64,000 nucleotides of DNA from Bog-752 sp963799395 (GCA_963799395.1 CAWCWZ010000063.1:1-64000), one strand, 5' to 3'. Shown: positions 9,142 through 19,782, numbered from the stretch's first letter. A program made the numbers and translations. The notes: generated by a model not told the origin, from the letters alone.

Positions 9142-9228
9142 TGGTGGGCGAGGCGGGATTTGAACCCGCAAGCTCTTGCGAGCACTAGGTCCTGAACCTA
9201 GCGTGTCTGCCAATTTCACCACTCGCCC
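9142..9228 (-). tRNA. tRNA-Leu (CAG anticodon)
   Basis: The 87-nt minus-strand sequence has a perfect GGGCGAG/CTCGCCC acceptor stem (9222-9228 with 9146-9152), a class II variable arm, and the anticodon stem CTAGG/CCTAG enclosing TTCAGGA, so the anticodon is CAG (reads CUG). CCA is encoded at 9142-9144. Confidence 0.97.
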
Positions 9229-9252
9229 TCGCGGACCCCGAACAGGTTCAAG

Positions 9253-9258
9253 ACTATA
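9253..9258 (-). promoter_or_regulatory. -10 element of tRNA-Leu
   Basis: On the minus strand TATAGT lies 24 bases before the mature tRNA. A weak -35 candidate (CTGTCG) is 17 bases further upstream. Confidence 0.45.
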
Positions 9259-9335
9259 CCATAGCGAATAGATGGCGACAGGGAGCCGAGAGCGCCCTTC
9301 GCGGAAGCAACGGAAACCGGGAGGCTCGTAGGTCC

Positions 9336-11044
9336 GTGCCCGCCTCGTCGTACGACCGCACACCCCTCTTCACCGACTGGCGCGACCGCTACGAGGTCGT
9401 GGCCAAGATCGGGGCCGGCGGCTCGGCCGAGGTCTACGAGGCCGTCGACCTCGAATCAGAGCGCGACGTCGCCCTCAAGGTCATCGACGAGCGCGGTGCC
9501 CTCGCCGGTCGTGTGGTGCGCGAGGTCGAGGCCGCCCGGGCCCTCGACCACCCCGGCATCGTCGCCCTGCTCGACTTCTTCTCCGACGGCCGCCGCAGCT
9601 TTCTCGTCTGGGAGCTGGTACGCGGCCAGTCGCTGGCCGAGCTCGCAGGCGAGCTGCGCGACGACGAGGCGGTGCTGGCCGCCGCCCAGCTCTGCGACGC
9701 CCTCGCCTACGCCCACGCCAAGGGCGTCGTGCACCGCGACGTCAAGCCCCAGAACGTCATGATCGACGGCCGCGGCGTGGTCAAGGTCATGGATTTCGGC
9801 ATCGCCCACCTGTCCGGCGCCGACACGCTGACCGCCGAGGGCGAGCTCCTCGGCACCGTCGCCTACATGTCGCCCGAGCAGGCGGCCGGCCGCCGCGTCG
9901 GCCCGCCGACCGACGTCTACTCGGCCGCCGTGCTGCTCTACGAGCTGCTGGCCGGCAACAACCCCGTGCGCGGCGCCACCGCCGGCGAGACCGTCGGCAA
10001 CATCATCGGCGGCCGCATCGCCCCCCTCGAACAGCTCCGCCCCGACCTGCCGCGCGAGCTCTCCGACGTGGTGGCCGCCGCCTGCGCCACGCGCGCCGTC
10101 GAGCGGCCCTCGGCGGCCGAGACGGCCGAGGCCCTGCGGGCCCTGGCCGAGCGCGTGAGCGGCGGCGGCCGGCGGCTGCGCCCCGGCCGCCTGCTGGCGC
10201 CGCTGCGCCGCCTCGAGGTGGTCGCCAGCCGTGGCCTCGGCGCGGCCCTCGCCGGCGCCGGTCTCGCCATGCTCGTCGCGCGCCTGCCGGCCTACCCGCC
10301 GAGCTGGACGCTGCCGCTGGCCCTGGCGCCGCCGCCCTCTGGCTGGTCGTGCCGTCCGCCGGCCTGGCCTTTGCCCTGGGCGCCGGCGCCTTCCCGGTGT
10401 TCAACCTGTCGGGCTCGGCCGGCGTCGCCTACGTGGCGGTCGTCCTGACCGTGTTTCTGGCCTTCCGCCGGCGGCCCCTCTACTGCGTCTGGCCGGTGCT
10501 GGCGCTGGTCCTCGTCCCCGTCTTCGGCACGCTGCTCGCCGTGTGTGCGGCGGCGGCCTTCGGCCGCCGCCGCGGCCCCCTGGTCGCCGCCTGGACGGCG
10601 ATCGTCACCTATCTCGTCGTGGCCCTGGCGGCGCCGGCGCGCTCGGCCTTCGCCGGCTATCAGGCGCCCGGCCGGCTGGCCGGCCGCCTGCTTGCCGCCG
10701 GCGACCCGCTCACGCTGCTGATCGCCGCCGGTCGCGCCGTGGTGAGCTGGCCCTGCCTGTTCCAGGCGGGGCTGTGGGCCGGCCTCGCGCTGGCGCTGGC
10801 CATGGCCCTGCGCCTGCCGCGCCTGGAGACGCGCCTGTGGCTGTGGTCTCTTACCTTCAGCGCCTTCTACATTCTTGCCCGCGCCGTGCCGGTCTCGCTG
10901 TGGCACCTGCCGGCCGGCTCGCGCGAGCTCCTGCTGAACGTGCTGGTCGCGGCCGCCGCGAGCGCCGTCGTGCTGGTCGCGGTCTCGCCCGAGGCGGGCA
11001 GCGCGCCGGTGCCGGCCGGCGATCCGATCTGGGACGAAGCCTAG
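9336..11044 (+). CDS. Ser/Thr protein kinase with polytopic membrane tail (frame break)
   Basis: Residues 20-280 are a Hanks-type kinase: glycine loop IGAGGSAEVYE, Lys48 in VALKVI, HRDVKPQN (Asp135, Asn140), DFG with Asp153, then APE-like SPEQ. The C-terminal half is not a sensor domain but roughly eight hydrophobic helices. A frame break near 10328 (one base missing, probably a G in a GGCGGCC-like run) separates the halves: downstream reading WLVVPSAGLAFALG continues the membrane domain to 11044. Start is a GTG. It sits just before fhaA and is a likely kinase for the FHA proteins. Confidence 0.85.
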
Positions 11045-11118
11045 GGGCCTTTCGCACCTGTGGTAGTCTTCATGGTCGCACCTTTGTGCAGGCCGCGGCG
11101 CGGGCAGGGAGCCGTCGT

Positions 11119-11904
11119 TTGAACGTACTCAAGTCGATCGAGAAGCACATGGAGAAGATGGTCGAAGGCATCTTCGGCCGCGCCTTCAAGTCGAGCGTGC
11201 AGCCGGTCGAGCTCGCCCACAAGCTGGCCAAGGAGATGAGCGACCACAAGACCGTCAGCGTGTCGCGCGTCTACGTGCCCAACGAGTACGAGGTCTACCT
11301 GTCGCCCGGCGACTACGAGCAGCTCAGCTCGTTCGAGGGTCCGCTCGTCGAGGACCTGGCGAGCTACCTCGTCGCCTGCGCCAACCGCGAAAGCTGGACC
11401 CTCGTGGCGGCGCCGCAGATCAGCCTGCACTCCGACGCCGACCTCGCCCTCGGCGAGTTCGGCATCGCCGCCCACATGGCCGCGCAGGCCGCTCCCGACT
11501 CGGGCGTCGCCCTGGCGGCGCCGCCCATCGGCACCGTCTCCAAGCCGCCGGCCGGCCTGTCGCAGACGATCGTCTTTCAGCCGCCGGGCGGCGGCGCCGC
11601 GGCGGTCGCGGCGCCGCCCCGCCTGTGCGGCGTGCTCGTGCGCGGCGAGCGCGTCTACCGTCTCGACGCGCCGGTCACGGTGCTCGGCCGCAGCCGCCAG
11701 TGCGACGTCGTCATCAACGACCCGAACGTCTCGCGGCGCCACGCCGAGGTGCGCCGCGAAGGCGACGGCTACGTCCTCGTCGACCTCGACTCGACCAACG
11801 GCATCACGCTCAACGGCCAGGGGGTGAAACGCGCCGCGCTCGCCGAGGGCGACCGCCTGCAGCTCGGCACCACCGGCCTGCGCTTCGAGAACCGGCCGTG
11901 CTAG
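11119..11904 (+). CDS. fhaA: FhaA: DUF3662 plus FHA-domain protein
   Basis: A 261-residue cytoplasmic phosphothreonine-binding scaffold. Residues 1-115 match the DUF3662 domain of actinobacterial FhaA (SIEKHMEKMVEGIFGRAFKS), followed by a linker and a C-terminal FHA domain with GRSRQCDVVI, SRRHAEV and STNGITLNG. In mycobacteria FhaA binds phosphorylated PknB substrates and regulates peptidoglycan synthesis. The TTG at 11119 follows AGGGAG by about seven bases and gives the family N-terminus. Its last codons overlap the fhaB start. Confidence 0.92.
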   Translation: MNVLKSIEKHMEKMVEGIFGRAFKSSVQPVELAHKLAKEMSDHKTVSVSRVYVPNEYEVYLSPGDYEQLSSFEGPLVEDLASYLVACANRESWTLVAAPQISLHSDADLALGEFGIAAHMAAQAAPDSGVALAAPPIGTVSKPPAGLSQTIVFQPPGGGAAAVAAPPRLCGVLVRGERVYRLDAPVTVLGRSRQCDVVINDPNVSRRHAEVRREGDGYVLVDLDSTNGITLNGQGVKRAALAEGDRLQLGTTGLRFENRPC

Positions 11905-12480
11905 ACACCGTCCTCTTCGCCCTGAAGATCGCCTTTCTCGTTCTTCTGTTCCTCTTCGTGTTCTTCGTCGTACGGCGTACCGTGCGCGACGTCTCGGGCG
12001 ACGCCGAACGGCCGGCGCCGGCGCCGCAGTCGCGCCCGGCGCCGCGGGCCGCCGCCGTCACCGCAGCGCCCGTCGCGGCGGCCGCCGCGAGCGTGCCCGA
12101 GGCGACGCCGGCCGAGCGCCGCAAGCGCCGCGAGAAGCGCCAGACCGAGCGCACCATGCCGGGCGAGTCGCTCGACTTCCTGGCCGCACGTCAATCCGCG
12201 CCTCGTGGTCGAGGCCAGCCCCGTCCTGGCGACCGGCACCGAGGTCATGCTCGAGGGCTGGATCATGATCGGCCGCGCCCCGACCAGCGACCTCGTGCTC
12301 GACGACCCCTTCGTCAGCCAGACGCACGCCCGCGTCGTGCCGCGCGGCCAGCTCCACTTCGTCGAGGACCTGGGCAGCACCAACGGCACGTTCGTGAACG
12401 GCCGCGAGGTGATCGAGGCGCAGCTCATGCTCGACACCGAACTGCGCATCGGCGAGACGATCTTCCGCTACGAGGAGTGA
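11898..12480 (+). CDS. fhaB: FhaB: membrane-anchored FHA protein (one-base frame break)
   Basis: A GTG overlapping the fhaA stop starts LDTVLFALKIAFLVLLFLF, an N-terminal membrane helix, then a Pro/Ala/Arg-rich linker and a C-terminal FHA domain with GRAPTSDLVL, SQTHARV and STNGTFVNG. An extra base near 12186 separates SLDFLA from HVNPRLVVEASP; correcting it gives 193 residues. FhaB orthologs are phosphorylated by PknA/PknB and recruit partners to division and cell-wall complexes. The phosphatase gene follows after 7 nt. Confidence 0.9.
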
Positions 12481-12487
12481 CCGGCGC

Positions 12488-13888
12488 GTGAGCCTCGTCG
12501 CCCGACACGCGGCGCTGACCGACATCGGCCTGCACCGCTCGACCAACGAGGACGCCTTCGTCGCCGAGCCGCCGCTCTTCGCGGTGGCCGACGGCATGGG
12601 CGGGGCGCAGGCCGGCGAGGTCGCCTCGCACCTGGCCCTCGAGGCGCTCGTCGAAGCCCTGGCCGGCGACGTCGACGCCGAAGCCGAAGCCGACGCCCGC
12701 GGCAACGCCCGCGGCGACGTCGACGAAAGCGCCCGCGTCGACCTGGCCGACGCCGCCCTGGCCGCCAACGCCAGCGTCTATCAGCGCTCGCGCACCGACC
12801 GGGCCCACACCGGCATGGGCACCACGCTCACGGCGGCGCTGCTCGGCGACGACCGCCTCGAGTTCGCCCACGTCGGCGACAGCCGCCTGTACCTCTGGCG
12901 CGACGAGCGGCTCGAGCAGATCACCGACGACCACTCCCTGGTCGGCGAGATGGTGCGCGCCGGCCACCTCACGCCCGAGGCGGCCCTGACCCACCCGCAG
13001 CGCAGCATCCTGAGCCGGGCCCTGGGCACCGAGCCGCGGGTCGAGGTCGACTCGGGCGCGCTCGAGCTGCGGGCCGGCGACGCCGTCGTGCTCTGCAGCG
13101 ACGGGCTCTACTCGATGATCTCCGAGGAGACGTTCGCGGCCGTCCTGGCGGCCGTCGACGACCCCTGGCGGGTCGCCCGCCAGCTCATCCGCGAGGCCAA
13201 GAACGAGGGCGGCCACGACAACATCACCGTCATCGTGCTGCGCTTCGACGAGGCCGGCGAGGGCGCCGGCGAGCCGGCGCTCGACGACGCTGCAACGGCG
13301 GTCCTGCCGGCGGTCGACGACGCCGCCACGACCGGCGTGCTGCCGGCGCTCGACGCCGGCCCCGAACAGCTGAGCCTCGACGTGCCGGCCGACGATTCCG
13401 ACCCGGCTGAAGCGCCCGAGGCGCCGGCCGGCGAAGCCGCCGTCGCCGCGTCGCCGGCCGACGAGGCCGAACTCACCGATGCGGCGGCGGCTGCCGATAC
13501 GGCCGCGGCTGCCGATGCGGCGGCGGCTGCCGATGCGCCCCCGGCCGCTGCCTCTGCCGACGCGCTGCCGCGGCGTCGCCGCCGGCGCCGGCTGCGGCTC
13601 GTCGTCGCGCTGATCGCCCTGCTCGCGGTCTGCCTGGTGGCCGGCGCCGTCGTCGCCGACGGCGTCTACTACGTCGGCGACCACGACGGCATGGTCAGCG
13701 TCTACCGCGGCCTGCCCCTGCGGGTCGCCGGGGTCGAGCTGAACCGCCTTTACCTGCAGACGACGACGCCGCTCAGCGCGGTCCCGCCCAACGTGCTCGC
13801 CCAGATCCAGCGCCACGACCTGCACAGAAGGGCGGCGGCCATGGCGCTGGTCGACAAGGCCGACAAGGCCGAGGGCTTCCCGCCGTGA
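12488..13888 (+). CDS. pstP: PP2C-family Ser/Thr phosphatase PstP
   Basis: A 466-residue membrane phosphatase that reverses Ser/Thr phosphorylation by the neighbouring kinases. Metal-binding PP2C motifs are in order: DIGLHRSTNEDAF, FAVADGMGG, GMGTTLTAALL, HVGDSRLY, LCSDGLYSMI and GGHDNITVIV. An acidic Ala-rich linker (about 255-360) leads to Arg-rich residues and one transmembrane helix (about 370-392), then about 70 extracellular residues. The linker is longer than in mycobacterial PstP. GTG start; the stop overlaps the rodA start as GTGA. Confidence 0.94.
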   Translation: MSLVARHAALTDIGLHRSTNEDAFVAEPPLFAVADGMGGAQAGEVASHLALEALVEALAGDVDAEAEADARGNARGDVDESARVDLADAALAANASVYQRSRTDRAHTGMGTTLTAALLGDDRLEFAHVGDSRLYLWRDERLEQITDDHSLVGEMVRAGHLTPEAALTHPQRSILSRALGTEPRVEVDSGALELRAGDAVVLCSDGLYSMISEETFAAVLAAVDDPWRVARQLIREAKNEGGHDNITVIVLRFDEAGEGAGEPALDDAATAVLPAVDDAATTGVLPALDAGPEQLSLDVPADDSDPAEAPEAPAGEAAVAASPADEAELTDAAAAADTAAAADAAAAADAPPAAASADALPRRRRRRRLRLVVALIALLAVCLVAGAVVADGVYYVGDHDGMVSVYRGLPLRVAGVELNRLYLQTTTPLSAVPPNVLAQIQRHDLHRRAAAMALVDKADKAEGFPP

Positions 13889-15207
13889 GCCGCCGCAACA
13901 CCGAGCTCCTGCTGCTGCTCCTGGTCGGTGTGGCGGCGACCATCGCCTACGTGTCGGTGTACGCGGCCCGCGTTCACGACCTGCGCCGCGACTCGGTCGT
14001 CACCGGCCTGATCTTCGCCGTGCTGTTCCTGGTCATCCACCTGGTCGAGCGTCGCTACCTGGCGCAGGCCGACCCCTACCTCGTGCCGATCGCCGCCCTG
14101 CTCAGTGCCACCGGCCTGACCGAGATCTACCGCATCGCGCCGGCGCTCGCCTGGAAGCAGGGCGAGTGGCTGCTGATCGGCGTCGGGCTGTTCGCGGCCA
14201 CCGTGCTCGTCGTGCGCGACGTGCGCCGCCTCGACGCCTACCGCTACCTGTTCGGCCTCGCCGGCCTGCTCCTGCTGGCGCTGACCATCGTCGCCGGCAC
14301 GAGCGTCAACGGCGCCCGCCTGTGGATCCGCGTGGCCGGCTTTTCGATCCAGCCGTCGGAGTTCGCCAAGATCGCCATCGTCATCTTTCTGGCCGGCTAC
14401 TTAAACCAGAACAAGGAGATGCTGTCGGTGCCGACGGCGCGCCTGCTGGGCGCCCCGGTGCCGCCCCTCAAGTACTTCGGTCCGCTGCTCGTGATGTGGG
14501 TGCTGTCGCTGCTCATGCTGGTCTTCATGAAGGACTTCGGCATGTCGCTTTTGTTCATGGCGACCTTCATCGCCATGCTCTACATGGCCACGACGCGGAT
14601 CATCTACGTGATCGCCGGCGCCCTGCTGTTTGCCTTTGGCGCTGGGGGCGCCTACCAGTACGTGCCCCACGTCCACGAACGGTTCGCCATCTGGATCGAC
14701 CCCTGGAAGACGGCCGCCACCAGCGGCTACCAGCTCCTGCAGTCGCTGTTCGCCATGGCCGACGGCGGCCTCGTCGGCGCCGGTTTTGGGCGCGGCTACC
14801 TGCTCTACGCGAACCACGTCCCGACCGTGCCCGACCTGCAGACCGACTTCATCTTCAGCGCCATCGCCAACGAGCTCGGCCTGGCCGGCGGCATCGGCCT
14901 GATCCTGCTGTTCCTGCTCTTTGCCTGGCGCGGATTCCACATCGCCCTGCACGCCTCGGACGGCTTCTCCAAGCTGCTGGCGGCCGGCCTGGCCACCGTG
15001 TTCGGCCTGCAGAGCTTCATCATCGTCGGCGGCGTCACCCGGCTCATCCCGCTGACCGGCATCACGCTGCCGTTCGTGAGCTACGGCGGCAGCTCGCTGA
15101 CCGCCAACCTGGTGCTCGTGGCGCTGCTGCTCATGGTCTCGCACCGCAGCCAGGTGGTCGAAGCCGGCAGCACCACCGAGCGCATGCGCCTGGCGGAGCT
15201 TTCGTAG
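13885..15207 (+). CDS. rodA: RodA/FtsW-type SEDS peptidoglycan polymerase
   Basis: A 440-residue SEDS protein with about ten to twelve membrane helices. Diagnostic segments are WIRVAGFSIQPSEFAKIAIV, GDGGLVGAGFGRG-like ADGGLVGAGFGRG, TDFIFSAIANELGLAGGI and the C-terminal PFVSYGGSSL. SEDS proteins polymerise glycan strands from lipid II together with a class B PBP, which here is the next gene. The gene order pstP-rodA-pbpA-pknB is the conserved actinobacterial one. Confidence 0.94.
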   Translation: MSRRNTELLLLLLVGVAATIAYVSVYAARVHDLRRDSVVTGLIFAVLFLVIHLVERRYLAQADPYLVPIAALLSATGLTEIYRIAPALAWKQGEWLLIGVGLFAATVLVVRDVRRLDAYRYLFGLAGLLLLALTIVAGTSVNGARLWIRVAGFSIQPSEFAKIAIVIFLAGYLNQNKEMLSVPTARLLGAPVPPLKYFGPLLVMWVLSLLMLVFMKDFGMSLLFMATFIAMLYMATTRIIYVIAGALLFAFGAGGAYQYVPHVHERFAIWIDPWKTAATSGYQLLQSLFAMADGGLVGAGFGRGYLLYANHVPTVPDLQTDFIFSAIANELGLAGGIGLILLFLLFAWRGFHIALHASDGFSKLLAAGLATVFGLQSFIIVGGVTRLIPLTGITLPFVSYGGSSLTANLVLVALLLMVSHRSQVVEAGSTTERMRLAELS

Positions 15208-15217
15208 GGGGCCGGCG

Positions 15218-16648
15218 ATGAATCGTGCCATCAGCCGCGTGTTCGTCGTCGGGGCGATCCTCATGGTCGCCCTCATGGTCAACCTCGCCTGGATTCAGGT
15301 CTTTCATGCCAGGAGCCTGCGCGACGCTCCGCAGAACCACCGCGTCCTCGCCCAGCAGCTCCGCGTCAAACGCGGGCTCATTCAGGGCTTCGACGGCTCG
15401 ACCATCGCCGGCGACGCCAAGCGCTCGGGCTTCTACTACCGAACCTATCCGCAGGGGCCGGTCGCTCCCCAGATCGTGGGCTACGACAGCGTGCGCTACG
15501 GGCAGAGCGGCATCGAGTCGTCGCTGAACGGCTACCTGAGCGGCAGCAAGGCCGGCACGCAGAGTCTCGTCGACCGCATCCTGGGACGTCAGAGCCCGGG
15601 CGCCAACGTCGAGCTCACCATCGTGCCGGCCGTGCAGAAGGTGGCCCAGAGCGCCCTCGGCGCCCAGGTCGGCGCCATCGTGGCGCTCGACCCGAGCACC
15701 GGCGCCGTCATCGCCGCCGCTTCGGCGCCGAGCTACAACCCGGCGACCATCGACGTGAGCTTCAGGTCGCTCGCCGGGAACCCCGACGCGCCGCTCCTCA
15801 GCCGCGGCACCCAGGGCCTCTACCCGCCGGGCTCGTCGTTCAAGGTGGTGACCGCCACCGCCGCCCTCAACCTCGGCAAGGTCACGCCGACCACCCCCTT
15901 CGTCGACTCGGGCGTCTACGACATCTACGGTGGCAAGGTCACCAACTACCACGGCGAGGTGTTCGGCGCCAACGACTTTACCCAGGCGCTGACCCATTCG
16001 ATCAACACCACCTTCGCCAAGGTCGGCACCCTGATCGGCCAGGCGGCCCTGATCGCCCAGATGAAGGCCTACGGGTTCTACCAGGTGCCGCCGCTCGAGC
16101 TGCCGCCCGGCATGGTCCTGCCCAGCGGCCGCTACCAGGGCGCGGCGCTGCTGTCACCGGCCGCCGCGATGAACCCTCTCGACCTGGCCTGGGCGGCGGT
16201 CGGCCAGGAGAACGTGCTGGCCACGCCGCTGCAGATGGCCCTGGTGGCCGCCGGCGTGGCCGATGCCGGGCAGGTGATGAAGCCGTACCTCGTGCAGCGC
16301 ATCACCAGCAGTTCGGGGAGCGTGCTGCAGGCGGCGGCGCCGAGGCTCTGGACGACGGCCACGAGCCCGGCCACGGCGCAGACCCTGAACGTCATGATGC
16401 AGCAGGTCGTGAACGCCGGCACCGGCACCGCCGCCGCCCTGCAGGGCATCCAGGTGGCCGGCAAGACCGGCACGGCCCAGAAGGGCTCGAGCAACGTCGC
16501 CTGGTTCATCGCCTTCGCCCCGGCCAACGACCCCAAGGTGGCGGTGGCCGTGACCATCGAGAACACGCTGTTCACCGGCGGCGACGTGGCGGCGCCGCTG
16601 GCCGCCCAGGTCATCAAGGCCGCCCTGGCGCAGCCCGCGCTGCCCTGA
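15218..16648 (+). CDS. pbpA: Class B penicillin-binding protein 2 (PbpA-type)
   Basis: A 476-residue D,D-transpeptidase with an N-terminal signal anchor (about 7-28). Active-site motifs are SSFK in PPGSSFKVVTA, SIN in THSINTTFAKV, and KTG in VAGKTGTAQ. Length and absence of PASTA domains match PbpA of the pbpA-rodA pair. Start ATG is 10 nt after rodA. It works with RodA to cross-link new septal or elongation peptidoglycan. Confidence 0.94.
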   Translation: MNRAISRVFVVGAILMVALMVNLAWIQVFHARSLRDAPQNHRVLAQQLRVKRGLIQGFDGSTIAGDAKRSGFYYRTYPQGPVAPQIVGYDSVRYGQSGIESSLNGYLSGSKAGTQSLVDRILGRQSPGANVELTIVPAVQKVAQSALGAQVGAIVALDPSTGAVIAAASAPSYNPATIDVSFRSLAGNPDAPLLSRGTQGLYPPGSSFKVVTATAALNLGKVTPTTPFVDSGVYDIYGGKVTNYHGEVFGANDFTQALTHSINTTFAKVGTLIGQAALIAQMKAYGFYQVPPLELPPGMVLPSGRYQGAALLSPAAAMNPLDLAWAAVGQENVLATPLQMALVAAGVADAGQVMKPYLVQRITSSSGSVLQAAAPRLWTTATSPATAQTLNVMMQQVVNAGTGTAAALQGIQVAGKTGTAQKGSSNVAWFIAFAPANDPKVAVAVTIENTLFTGGDVAAPLAAQVIKAALAQPALP

Positions 16649-16699
16649 AGCCGGGCAGGACTCGGCGAGGGAGTGTGGTAACTTGAAATCGAGGAGCTC

Positions 16700-18647
16700 T
16701 TGACCGAAGCATTCGAACAGGGACAGGTGATCGCCGGCCGCTACCGCGTGCTGCGCCGGCTCGGCGTCGGCGGCATGGCCGACGTCTACCTCGCCGACGA
16801 TACGACCCTGGGACGCCAGGTGGCGGTCAAGGTGCTGCTCAAGCGCTACGCCGGCGACGCTTCGTTCGTCGAGCGCTTCCGCCGCGAGGCCCAGGCCGCC
16901 GCCCGCATCAACCACCCCAACATCGTCAACATCTACGACTGGGGCCCGGTCGACGGCACCTACTACATCGTCATGGAGTACGTCGAGGGCGAGACGCTCA
17001 AGGACCACATCCGCCGCGAGGGCCGCTACAACCCGAGCGAGGCGGTGCGCATCGCCCTCGAGCTCTTGGCCGGCGTCCAGGTGGCCCACGGCGCCCACAT
17101 CGTCCACCGCGACATCAAGTCGCAGAACATCCTGATCGACCGCGCCGGCACGGTGAAGGTCACCGACTTCGGCATCGCCAAGGCCGACGACACGCAGATG
17201 ACCGAGGCCGGCTCCATTCTGGGAACCGCCCAGTACCTGGCTCCCGAGCAGGCCAAGGGCGAGTCCGTCGACGAGCGCACCGACCTCTACTCGGTGGGCG
17301 TCGTCTTCTACGAGATGCTGACCGGCTCGCTGCCCTTCCGCGGCGACAGCGCCGTCACCGTCGCCCTCAAGCACGTGAACGAGCAGCCGGCCGAGCCGGC
17401 CGAGCTCGTGCCCGGGCTGCCCTACTCGCTCAACCAGATCTGCCTGAAGGCGCTCGCCAAAGACCCCGACCAGCGCTACCGCACGGCCGCCGAGTTCACC
17501 GCCGACCTCGTCGCGGCGCGCAGCGGCGGGCCGCTGCTCGCCGCCGCCTACGACCCGTCGCTCGACCGCACGCTGGTGCAGTCGCCGTCGGCCGGCAACG
17601 AGGGCACGACCCGGGTGCTGCCCAGGGCCCCCGTGGCGGCGGCCGCCGGCGGCGCCGCGGCCGGTACGGCTGGCGCCGCGGGCGCGAACGGCGGGCGCGG
17701 CAGCAAGCGCAAGCGCTCGCCGTGGCCGTGGATCGCCCTTGTCGCCTTTCTCGTCATCGCGGCCGTCGCCGGGGTGCTGATCTGGCACTCGTTCTTCGGC
17801 GGCTCCACGCTCACCGTCCCTTCGGTCGTCGGTCAGCCCCAGGCGGCCGCCACGACGCAGCTCCAGAACGAGGGCTTCGTCGTCAAGGCGCACGACGACT
17901 ACTCCGACCAGTACGGGGTGGGGCTCGTCACGAGGCAGCAGCCGACCGTCGGCGGCAAGCTCGTCAAGGGCGGCACCGTCGACATCTGGGTGAGCCGCGG
18001 CCCCGCCACCTCCACCCTGATCGATTTCAGCGGCTGGACGCCGTCGCGGGTGGCGGCCTACCTGGCCAAGTACGGCCTTGTCGGCAAGGAGCTCTTCGGC
18101 GCGTCGACGACGGCGCCCAAGGGCACGGTCTTCAAGCAGAGCCCGGCGCCGGGGATCACGGTCACGCGCGGCGACACCGTCAGCTACTGGGTGAGCCGCG
18201 GCCTGCCGCAGGCGATCGTGCCCGACCTGTCGGGCCTCGACCAGACCCAGGCGACGGCGGCGCTGCAGGCGGTCGGTCTGGTGGGTATCTTCGCGCAGCA
18301 GACGAGCACCCTGGTGCCGGCCGGCCAGGTCACAAGCCAGAGCCCGGCGGCCAACACGGCGGTCCCCAAGGGCAGCACCGTGGACGTCGTGATCAGTACC
18401 GGCACACCGACGCCGACCACCAGCCCCTCGAGCTCGCCGACCTCGACCGGCCACGCCGGTCGCCGTGCCGAGCGTGGTGACCATGCCCGAGACCCAGGCC
18501 GAGCAGCTCCTGAACAACGCCGGCTTCGTCGTGTCGGTCAAGCACGGCACGAGCACGCTGGGCTCGGGTTACGTCTACGACCAGTCGCCCGCGGCCGGCG
18601 ACCAGGCGGCGCCCGGCAGCACCGTCATCATCTGGGTCACCAAGTAG
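16700..18647 (+). CDS. pknB: PASTA-domain Ser/Thr kinase PknB (one-base frame break)
   Basis: Senses muropeptides/lipid II and phosphorylates cell-wall proteins. The kinase domain has LGVGGMADVY, Lys44, HRDIKSQN (136-143) and DFGIAKAD; a membrane helix lies near 345-365, followed by four PASTA repeats. The fourth (starting VAVPSVVTMPETQAEQLL) is in another frame because of one extra base near 18451. The corrected product is 648 residues. TTG start with GAGGAG upstream. It closes the pstP-rodA-pbpA-pknB operon. Confidence 0.94.
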
Positions 18648-18734
18648 CGCCGCCGGCGGCGACCGCCCAAGGGCGTGTCGGGGTAGGGCGCCGGCGGCGC
18701 GTCGCCCGTGGCGGCCGGCGGGCGCGGCGCGCCG

Positions 18735-19730
18735 TCAGGCCTTGGCGATGAAGATCACGTAGACCAGGTAGAGCGCGTACATCGAGCCGGCCCCGCACAG
18801 CGTGAACCAGGTGAGCTTGTGCCTGAGGCGCAGCTGCAGGTAGAACACCGTGCCCGAGACGAGCGCTAGCACGCCGCTGACGAGGCCCGTGCGCGTGAGC
18901 TGCCAGGTCGTGAAGAGCAGCCCGATCGACACCGGGAAGGTGCTCTGAAAGACCATCGCCCCGGTGATGTTGCCCAGGGCCAGCGTGTCCTTGCCCTGGC
19001 GCACCCAGATCACCGAGTTGAACTTCTCAGGCAGCTCGGTGGCGAGCGGGCTCAGGATCAGCGAGACGAGCAGCGGGTCGATCCCCAGTGAGGCGCTGAC
19101 GTGCTGCACCTGGGTGACGAAGAAGCGCGCCCCGAGGATGATGCCCAGCGTCGCCACGCTGACCTGCAGGATGATGCGGCGCCGGTGGGGCATGACCGGG
19201 TGACGGTGAAAGTAGAGCGGCTTGGTCTCGCCCTCGAGCTGGCCGCCGACGCGCACCGTGCGCCAGACGTAGACGCCGTAGGCGACCAGCAGGCACGGCG
19301 ACAGGATCCACTTGACGTGGTGGTACGGCAGCACGCCGGCGATCATGGCGCAGGCGTAGGCGACGACGAAGAACGACAGGTCGCGACGCAGCACGGGCTC
19401 GTTGATCGTGAACTCGAGTGGGCGCCGGCGGCGCAGGTAGAAGACGACGACGGCGCCGCCGGTGACGACCATGGTGAGGCTCGAGAGCATGAACGGGGCG
19501 CCGAGGATGGCGCCGATGCCGATGTCCTTGGAGTCGGGGGCGTGGGTGAAGAGGATGGCGATGATCGGGATCAGCGTCTCGGGCAGGGCCGTCCCCACGG
19601 CCGCGAGCACGCTGCCCACCGCCCCCTCGCCGAGCTCGAAGCGCCGCCCGAACCACTCGATGCCGTTGGTGAACAGCTCGGCCGAGACAAGGATGATGGC
19701 CAGGGCGAGCAGGAGGTAGACGACGGTCAT
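18735..19730 (-). CDS. Sodium/calcium exchanger-family (CaCA) membrane protein
   Basis: A 331-residue protein with about ten membrane helices in two inverted halves. The two alpha-repeat signatures are visible: GSVLAAVGTALPETLIPI in the first half and LILSPLATELPEKFNSV in the second, carrying the acidic residues that coordinate Ca2+. It most resembles the YrbG branch of cation/Ca2+ exchangers. The exchanged ions cannot be assigned from sequence. Convergent with pknB; 52 nt from the NCS1 permease gene on the same strand. Confidence 0.85.
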   Translation of the reverse strand: MTVVYLLLALAIILVSAELFTNGIEWFGRRFELGEGAVGSVLAAVGTALPETLIPIIAILFTHAPDSKDIGIGAILGAPFMLSSLTMVVTGGAVVVFYLRRRRPLEFTINEPVLRRDLSFFVVAYACAMIAGVLPYHHVKWILSPCLLVAYGVYVWRTVRVGGQLEGETKPLYFHRHPVMPHRRRIILQVSVATLGIILGARFFVTQVQHVSASLGIDPLLVSLILSPLATELPEKFNSVIWVRQGKDTLALGNITGAMVFQSTFPVSIGLLFTTWQLTRTGLVSGVLALVSGTVFYLQLRLRHKLTWFTLCGAGSMYALYLVYVIFIAKA

Positions 19731-19782
19731 GGTCCCGGCAGCTTACCACGCTGCCCGTGGCGCTCCGGCCGCGCGTCCGCCG

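Noticed and set aside
11127..11133. HAIR-like half-site ACTCAAG near the fhaA start (also near 54698)
   Set aside because: Single half-sites without a spaced partner; only the dyad at 47086-47106 has the correct geometry.
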